Shown here one piece after another: positions 31,939-42,043 of a stretch of 64,000 nucleotides of DNA. Under the pieces are notes generated by a model. The model worked only from the letters and a program-made list of their open reading frames with translations. It searched no databases and had not been told where the DNA came from. Location: the NCBI GenBank assembly GCA_963971535.1, contig OZ020591.1, positions 18,214,823-18,278,822 on the forward strand, written 5' to 3'. The DNA comes from Notolepis coatsorum. Its lineage: Eukaryota > Chordata > Actinopteri > Aulopiformes > Paralepididae. The first letter of the stretch is position 1, and each line of letters opens with the position of its first letter. A program made the position numbers and the translations under genes.

Positions 31939-34090
31939 ATGGACTTGTACCTGAATTCACAACTCAAGCAACAGCTCCAGACAGAAGAGGAGGGTAGCGA
32001 AAACGCAAATCAGCAGTCACATTGCGACTTCTACTTGGTAACGGGCATGGAGAGGAAACATCCAGCCTACGGAGCCACGACTATCCACACAGTACTTACT
32101 GCGAATCCGGAACGAAAGAAATTACCCCCGACAGGCAAGTGTAATAAGAGATCAATGTTTTTATTATATCTGCTCATGTCGGGTGACATACATCAGAACC
32201 CTGGTCCCGTAATGACACGGAACCAGAGACTACAGTTAGATCTGCTGACCCAAGAAGCAGCAGCCAGCACAACAGATCAACTGCTACCCACACAGACGGC
32301 GGCTAACGACATGATCAACGGCAACATTCCTCCTCTACCACCTCTGCAAAATAAACCACGAGAGGCCACAGCGAGAGGGAAGGAACCGGGGTTCACAACC
32401 GAGGCGCCCAGCACGTCGCGGGGACAAAACAGCGAGGCATCGCTCCTCACACCGGCTTCAGCCAGCAGTTGCACCAGCCGACCAGCAAGCGGCGACATAC
32501 GCTCACCGAAGCCCCAGCAGACTTGGAGAGCGGCGCGGATCACCAAGGACCCGACGATTAGCTCGGCTGGCCCCACCATGCCAGCTAGTCTACCCGGGCC
32601 GGGGCCAGGACAAAAGGCACCCCCCCTCCCCCACAACGGAGTACTAACAGACACATCTGTAAACAACCAGCCCCCCCCCCACATCGCGGGCTTTCACACA
32701 GAGGAATACAGACTCCAGCAAAGGACAAAGAATCACCCCCTCCCCACTCACGGCACAAACAGTAACAACGCCCCCCCTCCCCCCACCACAGGACAGGACA
32801 CAAATGAACAGAGTTACCTCCAGTGTGACAACATCGATCAGATTACCAGCAAAAATAGACTTCACATATTCCACATTAATACAAATAGCCTGAGACCTAA
32901 ACTGGCTGAAATCAAACAGTTGTTTTTAAACGGTAAGGCTAACATATTGTGTTTCACAGAAACAAAATTAGACTCATCTGTACAAGATCCAGAGATTGAA
33001 ATTGAAAACTACTCAATAGTCAGGAGGGATAGAAACCAGTATGGAGGTGGCGTCTGCGTGTATAGACACAAGGATACCAAATACATCAACCGTACTGACC
33101 TTAACCATGATGAAATTGAAACTGTTTGGATTGAAATCTTATTAGACAGGGCGAAACCAGTACTAGTAGGCACAATATATAGACCGCCAGAACAGAGTGG
33201 CTTTTATGACACACTTGATGGGTGTTTAGCTGGGGTGGAGGGGGTAGAAAAAATTCTTATTGGGGACTGGAACACGGATATGCTGCGTAAAGCAGCACCC
33301 GTCTTCAAGGCCTTCAGTAGATTTTCTGATCTGCACGGTTTCAGCCAGCTAATCACCCAACCCACAAGAGTATGTGATTCGACACAAACCACCATTGACC
33401 TCATTTTGACCTCTGACAAGTCCATGATCTCCAATAAAGGGGTGATAGCATGCGGGTTAAGTGATCATTATATGATTTTCTGTACCCGCAAAAAGCTAAA
33501 ACAGAAGGCCGGCTGTCACAAAACAGTCACATCTAGAGACCTCAAAACTTACTCTAGAGAGGCCTTTAACCTAGAACTGGGGAGCTTGGACTGGTCAGAT
33601 GAACTCAGTGGTACACAGGTTGAAGAAACATGGCTTGGATTCAAAACCAAATTCACAGCAATACTCAACAACATGGCACCCATAAGAACCACCAGGGTTA
33701 AAAATCGCGCTGAGCCATGGATGCACACTGAAATACTGGCCGCTATGAAAACCAGAGACAAAAAATGCTCTGAACTTCATAAAAGTCAGACAAAGCTTTC
33801 CAAAAGCTCAAACAGTGAACTCCAAGCCCACGTGGTTGAACTAAAAATTCAAAGAAACAGACTAAGAAATGACGTAAACACCATGATCAGAACCGCAAAA
33901 AGAAATTTCATCAACGACAAAACTGAGGAAAACAAAAACAAACCCCGCAAACTTTGGAAATTACTCAATAATCAACTAGGCTGCAGTAAAAAACTTAAAA
34001 CCAGATTCTCAAACATAAACATAAAGACGGACAACACGCTCATCACAGACGAGCTGGATGTAGCCAATTACTTAAACATCTTCTTCACAA
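31939..34090 (+). pseudogene. LINE-A ORF: 2A-like motif and endonuclease
   Basis: The first ATG within the element is at 31939; the 38 codons before it belong to the L1 target. A hydrophobic stretch MFLLYLLMSGDIHQNPGP places a 2A-like motif at 32185-32208. A roughly 210-residue Pro/Thr-rich linker follows. The apurinic-type endonuclease starts near 32857: HINTNSL (Asn), FTETKL (Glu), GTIYRPP, IGDWNTD (Asp/Asn), TTIDLIL and GLSDHY (Asp/His), so every catalytic motif is present. A coiled-coil-like Lys/Glu linker follows. The frame runs into a SINE at 34091. Confidence 0.85.
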
Positions 34091-34350
34091 GGGGAGCTCC
34101 AGTAGCTCACCACGTACCGCGAGTGCTATTTCAGCGCCGTGGACAACCGTGCTCGTCACGGATCTGGGGCTGAGCGCGTTCGAATCCCGGACGGCAGCCG
34201 TGCCTTTCCCAGAGTGTCTTCCCCCCCATCTGAACCCTTTCAGCCTGCTTCTGTCGGTCGAACTTGACCAAGTATGAATGCGATGAAAAAGCGATAAACG
34301 CTAAAAGAACCAGCTGACTGGTCAAAGTTAAAAAAAAAAAAAAAAAAAAA
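34091..34350 (+). mobile_element. tRNA-derived SINE in LINE-A
   Basis: A 260-bp element with an A-box-like TAGCTCACCACGTACC, a B-box GCGTTCGAATCCCGG and a poly(A) end. A perfect duplication CATCTTCTTCACAA lies at 34077-34090 and 34351-34364. This SINE differs from the GGGCGGC-headed family. Confidence 0.92.
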
Positions 34351-34364
34351 CATCTTCTTCACAA

Positions 34365-35651
34365 ACATAGCCACAACACTGGTAAACAAACTACCCTCCC
34401 ACTCAGGGCATTATGGGGTAGAACACATAGTAGAATACTACAAAAACCTAGGGGTCCACAAAGATGACTTCAAACTTGAAATGGTAACAACTGATGAGGT
34501 ACTCAAAAAATTGAGCACCCTCCAACCTAACAAGGCCACTGGCCATGACAACATCCCCTCCAAATTCCTCAGAGACGCAGCAGCCGCCATCACCCCAGTC
34601 ATCACACACATAATAAACCTCTCTATAAAACAGGGACACGTCCCCAAGGACTTCAAAATTGCGAGAGTGACCCCTCTGCACAAAAAGGGCAGCAAATTAG
34701 ACCCAGGCAACTACCGCCCTGTTTCTATTCTTACCTCCATCTCGAAAGTCATGGAGAAAATAGTCTACGAACAGGTCGAAAAGTACCTGGCGGAAAAAAA
34801 TCTAATCTACGAATTCCAATCTGGCTTCAGAACGTCCCACTCCACTGACACATGCCTCCTCTATTTGAACGACCACATCAAACAAGAGGTGGACGCGGGC
34901 AAATACTGCGGCATGGTCATGCTGGACCTACAAAAGGCCTTCGACACTGTCAATCACTCCATTCTGATGGACAAGCTAATTTAAGCAATTGGTTTTTGTC
35001 ACAAGGAAAGACGAAATTACCTACCTGGGTTCCATCCTAGAGGCAAATCTTTCCTGTGACAAAATGGCATCCAATGTAATAAAAAAAGTCAACCAACGAA
35101 CTAGATTCTTGTACCGGATCTCCTCTCTGGTAAACAAGAATACCCTGAAGACTCTGGCAGGAGCACTCATTCAAGGGTACTACGACTATGCTTGCACCTC
35201 ATGGTACCAAAGTACCTCAAAGGCGCTTAAAACAAAATTACAAACATCACAAAACAAACTGGTCAGACTACTACTTGACCTGAACCCCAGAACCCACCTC
35301 ACCCCTGCCCACTTTGACAACCTAGGATGGCTTAGAGTAGACGACAGAGTACAGCAACTTGCAATGGGCCTGGTCTACAAGATACACTATACGACCGGGG
35401 TACCCATGTACATGTCAAAATACTTCCCAAAGGTCAGTGAATACCACAACCACTACACCAGAGGAAGCTCAACAAATCATGTAAAACCCAGATTCGGCTC
35501 AAACAAGGGACTAAACACGTTTCGCAATTATGCCACAACAATGTGGAACGCCCTACCCAAAGCTGTAAAGGAATGTGAATCACTACTCACATTCAAAACC
35601 GCTCTTAAAGAGCACCTACGGGAGGCTGCAATTCAAAACTGGCCACCGTAA
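34365..35651 (+). pseudogene. LINE-A RT with catalytic deletion
   Basis: After the SINE the frame gives NKATGHDNIPSKFL, FQSGFRTSHSTD and LDLQKAFDTVNH (box A), then stops at 34982. An internal deletion joins AIGF to VTRKDEITYLGSILEAN, removing boxes B and C, including the FADD residues still present at about 23475 in the sister copy. The C-terminal region through TMWNALPKAV continues intact to 35651. Confidence 0.88.
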
Positions 35652-36083
35652 ATGCCCAAAACCCCCACCACCTCCTAATAGACAGTCTCCTCACCACCGC
35701 ATGTATATATTCCCTCTCCGCCGTATGTATATTTCTCTCCCACCCACCCACCCCCTCCTAATGTACAGTCCCCTCCCCATCATATGTATATACTCTGTCA
35801 GGGGTAACAGTACTGTATATTTGAATACCGTTTATGTCACAAATGTATCAGTACTAAATACCTATATGTCCCTATGCCATAAATGTCATGTATGTTGTGT
35901 ATGTCATAAATGTCTATATGAATTGAAAATGGGGGACCCTGATGGAAACAAGACAAACGTCTTTCTCTGGTCTGCATCCCCTTAACAATTGTGTGTATTG
36001 AGCCGTACTGTATTGTACCCATTCTGCAATCTGTTAAATAAAGTTTTCATTCATTCATTCATTCATTCATTCATTCATTCACA

Positions 36084-36759
36084 TTTCTTTAGATATCTAC
36101 AGGTGCGGGGTTTTGTAAAGAAATATTTTGCTTCTTTTCCTGTACTTCAACCAGACAGGTGGCTGGATAAGTGGCTGGAGGGAGACCCAAAACAAAAGAG
36201 GATAGTGAGTTCACTATACAGGGATATCCAAGAGATGGCATCCCCATCACTGGACCGTATTAGGGAGTCATGGGGTAATGATATGGGACTTGAAATCCCT
36301 GAAGATTCTTGGCAATTGGCAATTAAAAGAATACATTCATCATCTGTCTGCATCAGACATGGATTACTCCAATTTAAGGTATTTCATAGACTACACCTCT
36401 CTAAGAGCAGACTTGCCGAGATCTACCCGGATGTGGATCCGACCTGCCCCAGGTGCCATCAGGCTCCAGCCACTCTCTGCCATATGTTCTGGTCATGCCC
36501 ATCACTATCCCGATTCTGGCTTTCTGTTTTTGAAACCTTTTCATTCATCTGTGACAGGGAGATCAGCCCCAACCACTTGGTTGCAGTTTTTGGAGTGCTC
36601 CCTGGCGAAATCAGGGTATCTGTCGGTCAAACAGATGCTGTGGCCTTCTCCTCTTTGTTGGCTAGACGCCTTATTTTGCTTAATTGGAAGTCAGCCATCC
36701 CTCCATCACATCGACGCTGGGTCGAAGATGTGATGGCACACCTAAAACTTGAGACTTAA
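36084..36759 (+). pseudogene. L1-type ORF2 C-terminus
   Basis: The frame reads FFRYLQVRGFVKKYFASFPV and continues through LQFKVFHRLHLSKSRLAEIY to a zinc-knuckle-like CPRCHQAPATLCHMFWSC, typical of the L1/Tx1 ORF2 C-terminus, ending HLKLET then stop. About 225 codons are open and in phase with the left piece at 31755-31858. The RT and endonuclease are absent by 5' truncation. Confidence 0.88.
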
Positions 36760-37254
36760 ATACTCCACCAGGGGCTCTACCCAGAAATTCTTCCAAGTTT
36801 GGCAGCCATTTCTGGATTATTTCAATCTAAAATTCCCGGCAGAGGATGCTCAGGCATAGGATAGGCAATTTCTATATGGCAAGTGACAACCTCTATGGGA
36901 ACAATGCAATTTTCTTTGATTATTTTTACTATTTTTATTTTTGTCTACTTTATTTTTCATTTATTTTAGGTATTGTGCGGTTATATGTAGTCATGTATTG
37001 TATGTATGTTTGTACGTATGTATATAATGTTGTTGAATGTTTAAAAAACCAATAAAAACAATTTAAATAAATAAGCAGTAGTCTGACCAGTTTGTTTTGT
37101 GATGTTTGTAATTTTGTTTTTAGCGCCTTTGAGGTGCTTTGGTACCATGAGGTGCAAACAGTCGTAGTACCCTTGAATGAGTGCTCCTGCCAGAGTCTTC
37201 AGGGTATTCTTGTTTACCAGAGAGAAGATCCGGTACAAGAATCTAGTTTGTTGG

Positions 37255-37683
37255 GGGCGGCTGGGTGGCGTAGCGGAGATTGCGCTCGTCACTATTGCAA
37301 GAGACTCCGGTCTCGAATCCCGGTGTCAGCATTGACTTCGGCTTGGGCCGTCCGTCATACTGGCTCATTTGGCAGAGTCAGCGGGTGGAAGTTGATGGGT
37401 GGGGATTGGACGTTGTGGACAGCGACCCCTACAGGTCGGTTGGGGGACGCCTGCACAGCAGAGACAGGAAGTGGCGAGGGAAGTGTGAGCCTCCCATGCG
37501 TTACACCTCGCCAATGAGAGTCCGCGCTGGCAGGTGAAAAGATGTGACAGGCTGCCTCCTCGTGTGTCGGAGGGAACACGTGATGCAAGGCTTCTATCCT
37601 CCCTACAACCGACCAGTGGGGGGCATAGTCGAGCAACGTTCAAGACAGGGGAGGGGAGAATTGGATACACGAAATTGGGATGG
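37255..37683 (+). mobile_element. tRNA-derived SINE with TSD
   Basis: The head GGGCGGCTGGGTGGCGTAGC precedes a B-box-like GGTCTCGAATCCCGG. The duplication TCTAGTTYGTTGG lies at 37242-37254 and 37684-37696 (one mismatch). The 3' end GAAATTGGGATGG matches the body of the 27864 copy, but the A-run is absent. Confidence 0.85.
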
Positions 37684-38538
37684 TCTAGTTCGTTGGTTGA
37701 CTTTATTTATTACATTGGATGCCATTTTGTCACAGGAAAGATTTGCCTCTAGTATGGAACCTAGGTATGTAATTTCATCTTTCCTTGTGACAATATTGTC
37801 ACCCACTGTAACTGGGTTGTTATCAGCGAGCCAGGTACAGATTCTGCCGAGTTCCGAGCCGAGGGTTTTTTCAACCTGTAACTTGTTCTTGTCAGAGACC
37901 AGCAGGGCTGAGTTGTCCACGAGAAGGAACAAGTTGCAGTCACAAGCTGACGACATGTCATTTGCGTAAATTAGGAACAGTAACGGTCCTAGTATGCTTC
38001 CTTGTGGAACACCACAGCTCACTGGGAGGGGGGGGGGGGGGGTAGGGTACCGTTTACCTCCACCATCTGTTCTCTCCCCTCCAGGTAGGATTGTATCCAG
38101 CTCACTGATTGACAAGCTAAAAGCAATTGGTTTTAGCTTGTCAATCAGAATGGAGTGATTGACAGTGTCGAAGGCCTTTTGTAGGTCCAGCATGACCATG
38201 CCGCAGAATTTGCCCGCGTCCACCTCTTGTTTGCTGTGGTCATTCAAATGCTGTTGTTTTTGTTTACTGTATGTGTGTGGGTGTTGTTTTTTCCCTTGCA
38301 TTCGCCCCTCCTCTTAATTCTCCCCAACGTTGTACTAATCAGAGACAATGCCCTTCGGCTGGGCGATGAGGTCACCCCCCCTTGATTGGTGCACACGTCT
38401 GGTCAGCCCTGAGTAAAACACGGACTGGGAGGTCATGCAGGAGAGAGCCTGAGACATGAGAACATGATGGACGAGTGCAAACCCAGAAAGGAGCTGCCCT
38501 TTTTCTTTTCCGGTCCATATACAAAGCTATTCAGCTTA

Positions 38539-38740
38539 TATAACGTCCAGCCAGTGCTTGGTACATGGCTGTCCCTTGGTGTTGTAGAGTGCTAGGTCCT
38601 TTGCTGTGCAGGGTCCACCTAACAGAGGACATGGAAGGAGGTGCTCCATGGTCTGGGGTTCTGTGCCACTAAGATAGCCCCATCTGCTTGGGGCTTCCCT
38701 GGAATGGCCAACACCTGGAAAGGAGCTAAGCAGCTATGAC
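38539..38740 (-). pseudogene. LINE C-terminal fragment (TMEHLL type)
   Basis: The minus-strand frame reads GTEPQTMEHLLPCPLLGGPC, then TAKDLALYNTKGQPC and WLDVI with a stop. This matches the Cys-rich ETMEHLL...C end of a group of vertebrate non-LTR ORF2 proteins. No upstream RT remains. Confidence 0.65.
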
Positions 38741-38975
38741 CGCGTGGCGTGTGGCCAGGACTACACACAACATCGGACCTTAAAAGGAAACCAAACAGCA
38801 CAGCTAACATTGCTGCCTCCCTACCGGATGAGCTGAAGAGCTTTTACTCCCGTTTTGAACGGTACAACCAACCTTCCAGGGGAAGCCCCCACCATTCATT
38901 AACCCCTCCCACAAGTCTGTACGATGAACGGTTCATGAGATATGAAAGGGGCGAGGCTTATTGCAATGGACAATA
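38741..38975 (+). pseudogene. LINE linker fragment (LPDELKSFYSRFE)
   Basis: The plus-strand frame gives TTSDLKRKPNSTANIAASLP and DELKSFYSRFERYN, the conserved piece between endonuclease and RT in fish LINEs (usually ITDYK ... LPD.LN.FYARF). It is truncated on both sides. Confidence 0.6.
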
Positions 38976-39296
38976 ATTTATTCATAAATATTTGTAATGC
39001 ATGTATATCAATGACAATAGGTTCACTATGGCATGTCTATATATTGTTAACAGGTGCCAGAGAGCTGATTACCAGCGAACCTGTGTAATATCACCCTCTT
39101 GTGGTCAAAAGATGTAACTTCATACTGAATATGCATGTAACTTAAAATACTTGTCCAAAACTGCCCTATTGTGAGGTTAGCTGCGGACAGAGATAGACAG
39201 GTGGACAGAACCGACCTGATGGAGATAATTATTATATTATATATAGTGTAGAGGCACTAAATCAACATTCATCTCTATGTGGGGGAATAGTAAACA
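38976..39296. other. Unassigned
   Basis: No gene or repeat recognised. Confidence 0.3.
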
Positions 39297-39519
39297 GTAA
39301 ATGACCAAGTATGGCTTTGTCAGTATTCCAATGTACAGTGTACAGTGTCCCCCACTGTATGTTGTGTGTGTCATATATGTTATGATGAATTGAAAATGGG
39401 GGACCCTGATGTAAACAAGAAGAAAGTCTTTCTCTGGTCTGCATCCCCTTAACAATTGTATGTATTGAGCTGTACTGTACCCATTCTGCAATCTGTTAAT
39501 AAACTTTTCAATCAATCAA
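39297..39519 (+). repeat. LINE-A 3' tail
   Basis: This runs from the GACCAAGTATGGCTTTGTC block to AATAAACTTTTC and a short ATCA tail. It has an internal 3'UTR deletion compared with 24355-24855. Confidence 0.85.
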
Positions 39520-40570
39520 ATGGTAGTCCAACAAACAGTAAAGTAGCAACAGAGAATGAGACACTTGTTTTAAATTAAACCATTATTTTTCTGCCTAGGT
39601 TACGTCTCTAAACTCTTACTGACACAAAGAAATCACTTCTGGTTCCTTATATTACGGGGAGAGGGGGAGGGGCTAATAGGTTAAACCCACAAAATTAAGA
39701 GATTAATCACAAATGAATAATATAGCCATACTGTACCATCGGTAATATGAACAAAAACTAAATCTTTATATTAAATCAAATTAGATTAGTGTAAATATTT
39801 CAATTCAATAATGTAAATGAGAATAAATGAATATAAAAACTTCATGAACACAAAATCACTATTCTGGCTGCTACATTACCAATCCCTAATTGTTACCGTG
39901 GAACAATTATCAATGAATGATAATATTTCAGCCACATTCAACAACATTGATACATACAACATAATATATACAGTAATAACATTATGGAAGTCCATTTTTG
40001 TTTTTAAATTGAAGTCCAGGTCCAATGTGATGTGTCCGTCTTTCAACATTGAACACTGAAGTCTTCCTAGGGATCAGAGCTTCAAGCATGTGACCCACCA
40101 GTTCTGTGGTGAAACAGGCTCTGAGGTTTTGTCAGGTGCTCTCTGGCGCCACCAGTTATTGAAGGAATACACTGTTGCTGTCACACCTCAGTCTTCTGAC
40201 TGATACCTTAAACTACTTATGAGTAAAGCCCACTAGGGCAGGACATATCTGCAGTAGAGATGTCCGTTGTCACTCCAATACAATGGAGCTAAATGGCACC
40301 GGGTTTGTGCCAAAATAATACATTTGAAAATCTCAACATTAATGTCTAGAGCTTTTTATTTCATTTAGCAACTATTTTCTGTAGAGTATTCTACTTTTAA
40401 CTTAAGTAAAATATCATGTCCTAATGGCTACACAGCATTTTTTTTTTATTATAACACAATAATGAAAGAGTCAAAATAAGCATGAGATATATTTTATTGA
40501 CTAAATCAAAAAAGGAGGTACAGAATCTTTGTGTTTGATATGAATGAAGATAAACGGAAATCAATCACAA
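39520..40570. other. Unassigned AT-rich intergenic or intronic DNA
   Basis: Repeated ATAAT/TTAAA words and short frames only (39817-40059 has no domain). Nothing can be supported. Confidence 0.3.
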
Positions 40571-40576
40571 AACAAA

Positions 40577-40812
40577 AATAAGTCCTAAGGATTCCTATTG
40601 TGTATACTACTTAGTATAAGTACATGGGGTTCATATTGGGTATACTACTTAGTATAAGTACATGGGGTTCCTATTGTGTATACTACTTAGTATAAGTACA
40701 TGGGGTTCCTATTGTGTATACTACTTAGTATAAGTACATGGGGTTCCTATTGTGTATACTACTTAGTATAAGTACATGGGGTTCCTATTGAGTATACTAC
40801 TTAGTATAGAAA
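40577..40812. repeat. 38-bp minisatellite, about 6 units
   Basis: The unit contains AAGTACATGGGGTTCCTATT and GTGTATACTACTTAGTAT. A partial unit (AAGTACATGGGGTTTCTATT) reappears at 41772, so the SINE between them inserted into this array. Confidence 0.9.
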
Positions 40813-40921
40813 CAGAATTTTTGGGCAGCACGGTGGAGTAGTGGTTAACACGGTCGCCTCACAGCTAGAAGGTCCTGGGTTCGATTCCCGCTTGGGGACC
40901 AGGTTGCCAGGTACCCAGGTG

Positions 40922-41448
40922 GCGTGAATATTTTAGGCAACCAACTTGTGTTTAGCGTTTCTCTGATTGGCCACTACGCCCATGTGACCGCGGCAGCGCG
41001 AGAGAACTGCAGCGAGGAAATAGGCTGTCTATTGCCTCGCGCTGCAGCACGGAAATAGGCTGTCTATTGCCATTCTCTAAGACAAACTCTAACCTTAACC
41101 AGCTCCTTAACAGCGCCTAAACTTAACCCTTCTAACCTTAACCAACTCCGAAACAATGCTTAAAGTTAACATGCCTAAACTTAACCGGCGAAAGAATGCA
41201 CGTTAAAAAAAAAAAGAAAAAAAAATTGAAGGGAATCGAACTTGTCACCAACGGACCGCAGAATCCACAGCAAGGCAGCGCTACCAGTTGAGCTAGTTCT
41301 CGATGTTAAAAAATGGGGGATTACTGCTACATAATGCTGCCGCGACAGAGCTCCGCGGCAGAGTACACTCCGCGGCAGAGCGGAGCGGCGTGGCTAGACG
41401 CAAGTTGGGCGTGGCTAGACACAAGTTGGTTGCCTTTAATATTTAGGC
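40922..41448. mobile_element. Foldback element FB2, 9-bp TSD
   Basis: The ends are GCGTGAATATTTTAGGCAAC and, reversed, GCCTAAATATTAAAGGCAAC; pairing extends to CAACTTGTGT. Flanks ACCCAGGTG (40913-40921) and ACCCAGCTG (41449-41457) are a 9-bp duplication with one mismatch. Just inside the left end are CTCTGATTGGCC and CCATGTGACC. The interior has CTAACCTTAACC repeats and a tRNA-like block. Ends are nearly identical to FB4. Confidence 0.8.
41206..41303 (-). pseudogene. tRNA-like sequence in FB2
   Basis: The minus strand has an A-box-like TAGCTCAACTGGTAGCG and a B-box-like ACAAGTTCGATTCCC about 50 nt apart, followed by a T-run resembling a Pol III terminator. The T-arm does not pair well and the acceptor stem is absent, so this is a tRNA-derived relic. 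Confidence 0.5.
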
Positions 41449-41856
41449 ACCCAGCTGGGGTATCTCCAGGGCCTTTCTGTGGAGTTTGCATGTTCTCCCC
41501 GTGCTCGCAAGGGTTTCCCCTCTAGATAAGATAAACCCAAAGGAAAAACATGCAGAACAGATCGCTACCGCTGCGTCCCTGACGAAGATGGACAGGAGCA
41601 CTTGGATTGGTCCCCGGGCGCAGCCCACGCCACAGCCCATGTCTGCTCCCGACTGCCCTTGGGGGGGAAGGACGACGGGATGGGAAAAGTGCAGAGACAT
41701 TTCATCAGTGCATGTGTGTGTGAGTGTTCCTGTGTCGGCCATCTTGCATGTGTGTGTTCTTCTTCTAAAAAGTACATGGGGTTTCTATTTAATATACTGC
41801 AAACTGTGTTGGGGACCTGTTCTCTTTATTCTTTTCAAGTCTACTGTCAGCTTAAA

Positions 41857-42043
41857 CGGAACAACTAAATGGTTTCTTTCGTGTATGAGTTCTAGTGTGT
41901 TTCTTCATATCTCCCTTCCTACTGAACCCTTTCCCACAAACTGAACAGCTAAATGGCTTCTCTCCAATATGAATTATAATGTGAGTCTTCAGATCTCCCT
42001 TCATACTGAACCCTTTCCCACAAACGGAAAAACTAAATAGTTT
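41857..42043 (-). pseudogene. Two lost C-terminal zinc fingers
   Basis: In phase with the zinc-finger exon but beyond its [23 protein letters not shown] then [20 protein letters not shown] and a partial repeat ending in a stop. The first lacks its first zinc-binding Cys. Sequence quality is otherwise like the translated fingers, suggesting the nonsense change is recent or a sequencing error. Confidence 0.75.

Larger units (their letters stand above)
31859..36078 (+). mobile_element. LINE-A, nearly full-length
   Basis: The element starts near ACCCAGCTCCCGTAACC and ends AAATAAAGTTTTC plus about nine ATTC repeats. The flanks TCGCATTT (31851-31858) and TCACATTT (36079-36086) form an 8-bp duplication with one mismatch inside the L1. 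It contains a single ORF, broken by a SINE and by an internal deletion near 34985. It is the reference copy for the family here; the clade is CR1/L2-like by its RT sequence and simple-repeat tail, exact clade not settled. Confidence 0.9.
31755..37072 (+). mobile_element. L1-type LINE 3' part, split by LINE-A
   Basis: The element is flanked by a 16-bp duplication AAGCAGTAGTCTGACC (31739-31754, 37073-37088) and ends AATAAAAACAATTTAAATAA. Coding pieces: 31755-31858 (KDLFKEGLFMSFEQLVGGYD) and 36084-36759. It is 5'-truncated to about 1.1 kb of L1 once the inner insertion is removed. Confidence 0.9.
31160..38250 (-). mobile_element. LINE-A copy, minus, heavily interrupted
   Basis: Pieces in place: 31160-31325, 31677-31754, 37073-37254 and 37684-38250. 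Together they encode RT from the LNDHSKQEVDAGKFCGMV region to the C-terminus. The catalytic box is LVDNSALL instead of FADDSALL, so the enzyme is dead. A 22-bp inverted segment at 38107-38130 creates a hairpin not found in other copies. It lacks the 3' tail. Confidence 0.85.
40826..41770 (+). mobile_element. tRNA-derived SINE split by foldback FB2
   Basis: The left piece (40826-40921) has GGCAGCACGGTGGAGTAGTG (A-box) and GGTCCTGGGTTCGATTCCCG (B-box). The right piece (41449-41770) starts with the expected continuation including TGTGGAGTTTGCATGTTCTC. A 9-bp duplication shows FB2 inserted between them. Confidence 0.75.

Noticed and set aside
32155-32220. Viral origin for the 2A-like motif
   Set aside because: The surrounding frame is a LINE ORF with endonuclease and RT; 2A-like motifs are known in such retrotransposons, so no virus is needed.
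32277-32874. Minus-strand Gly-rich frames
   Set aside because: Antisense shadows of the Pro-rich linker of the LINE-A ORF.
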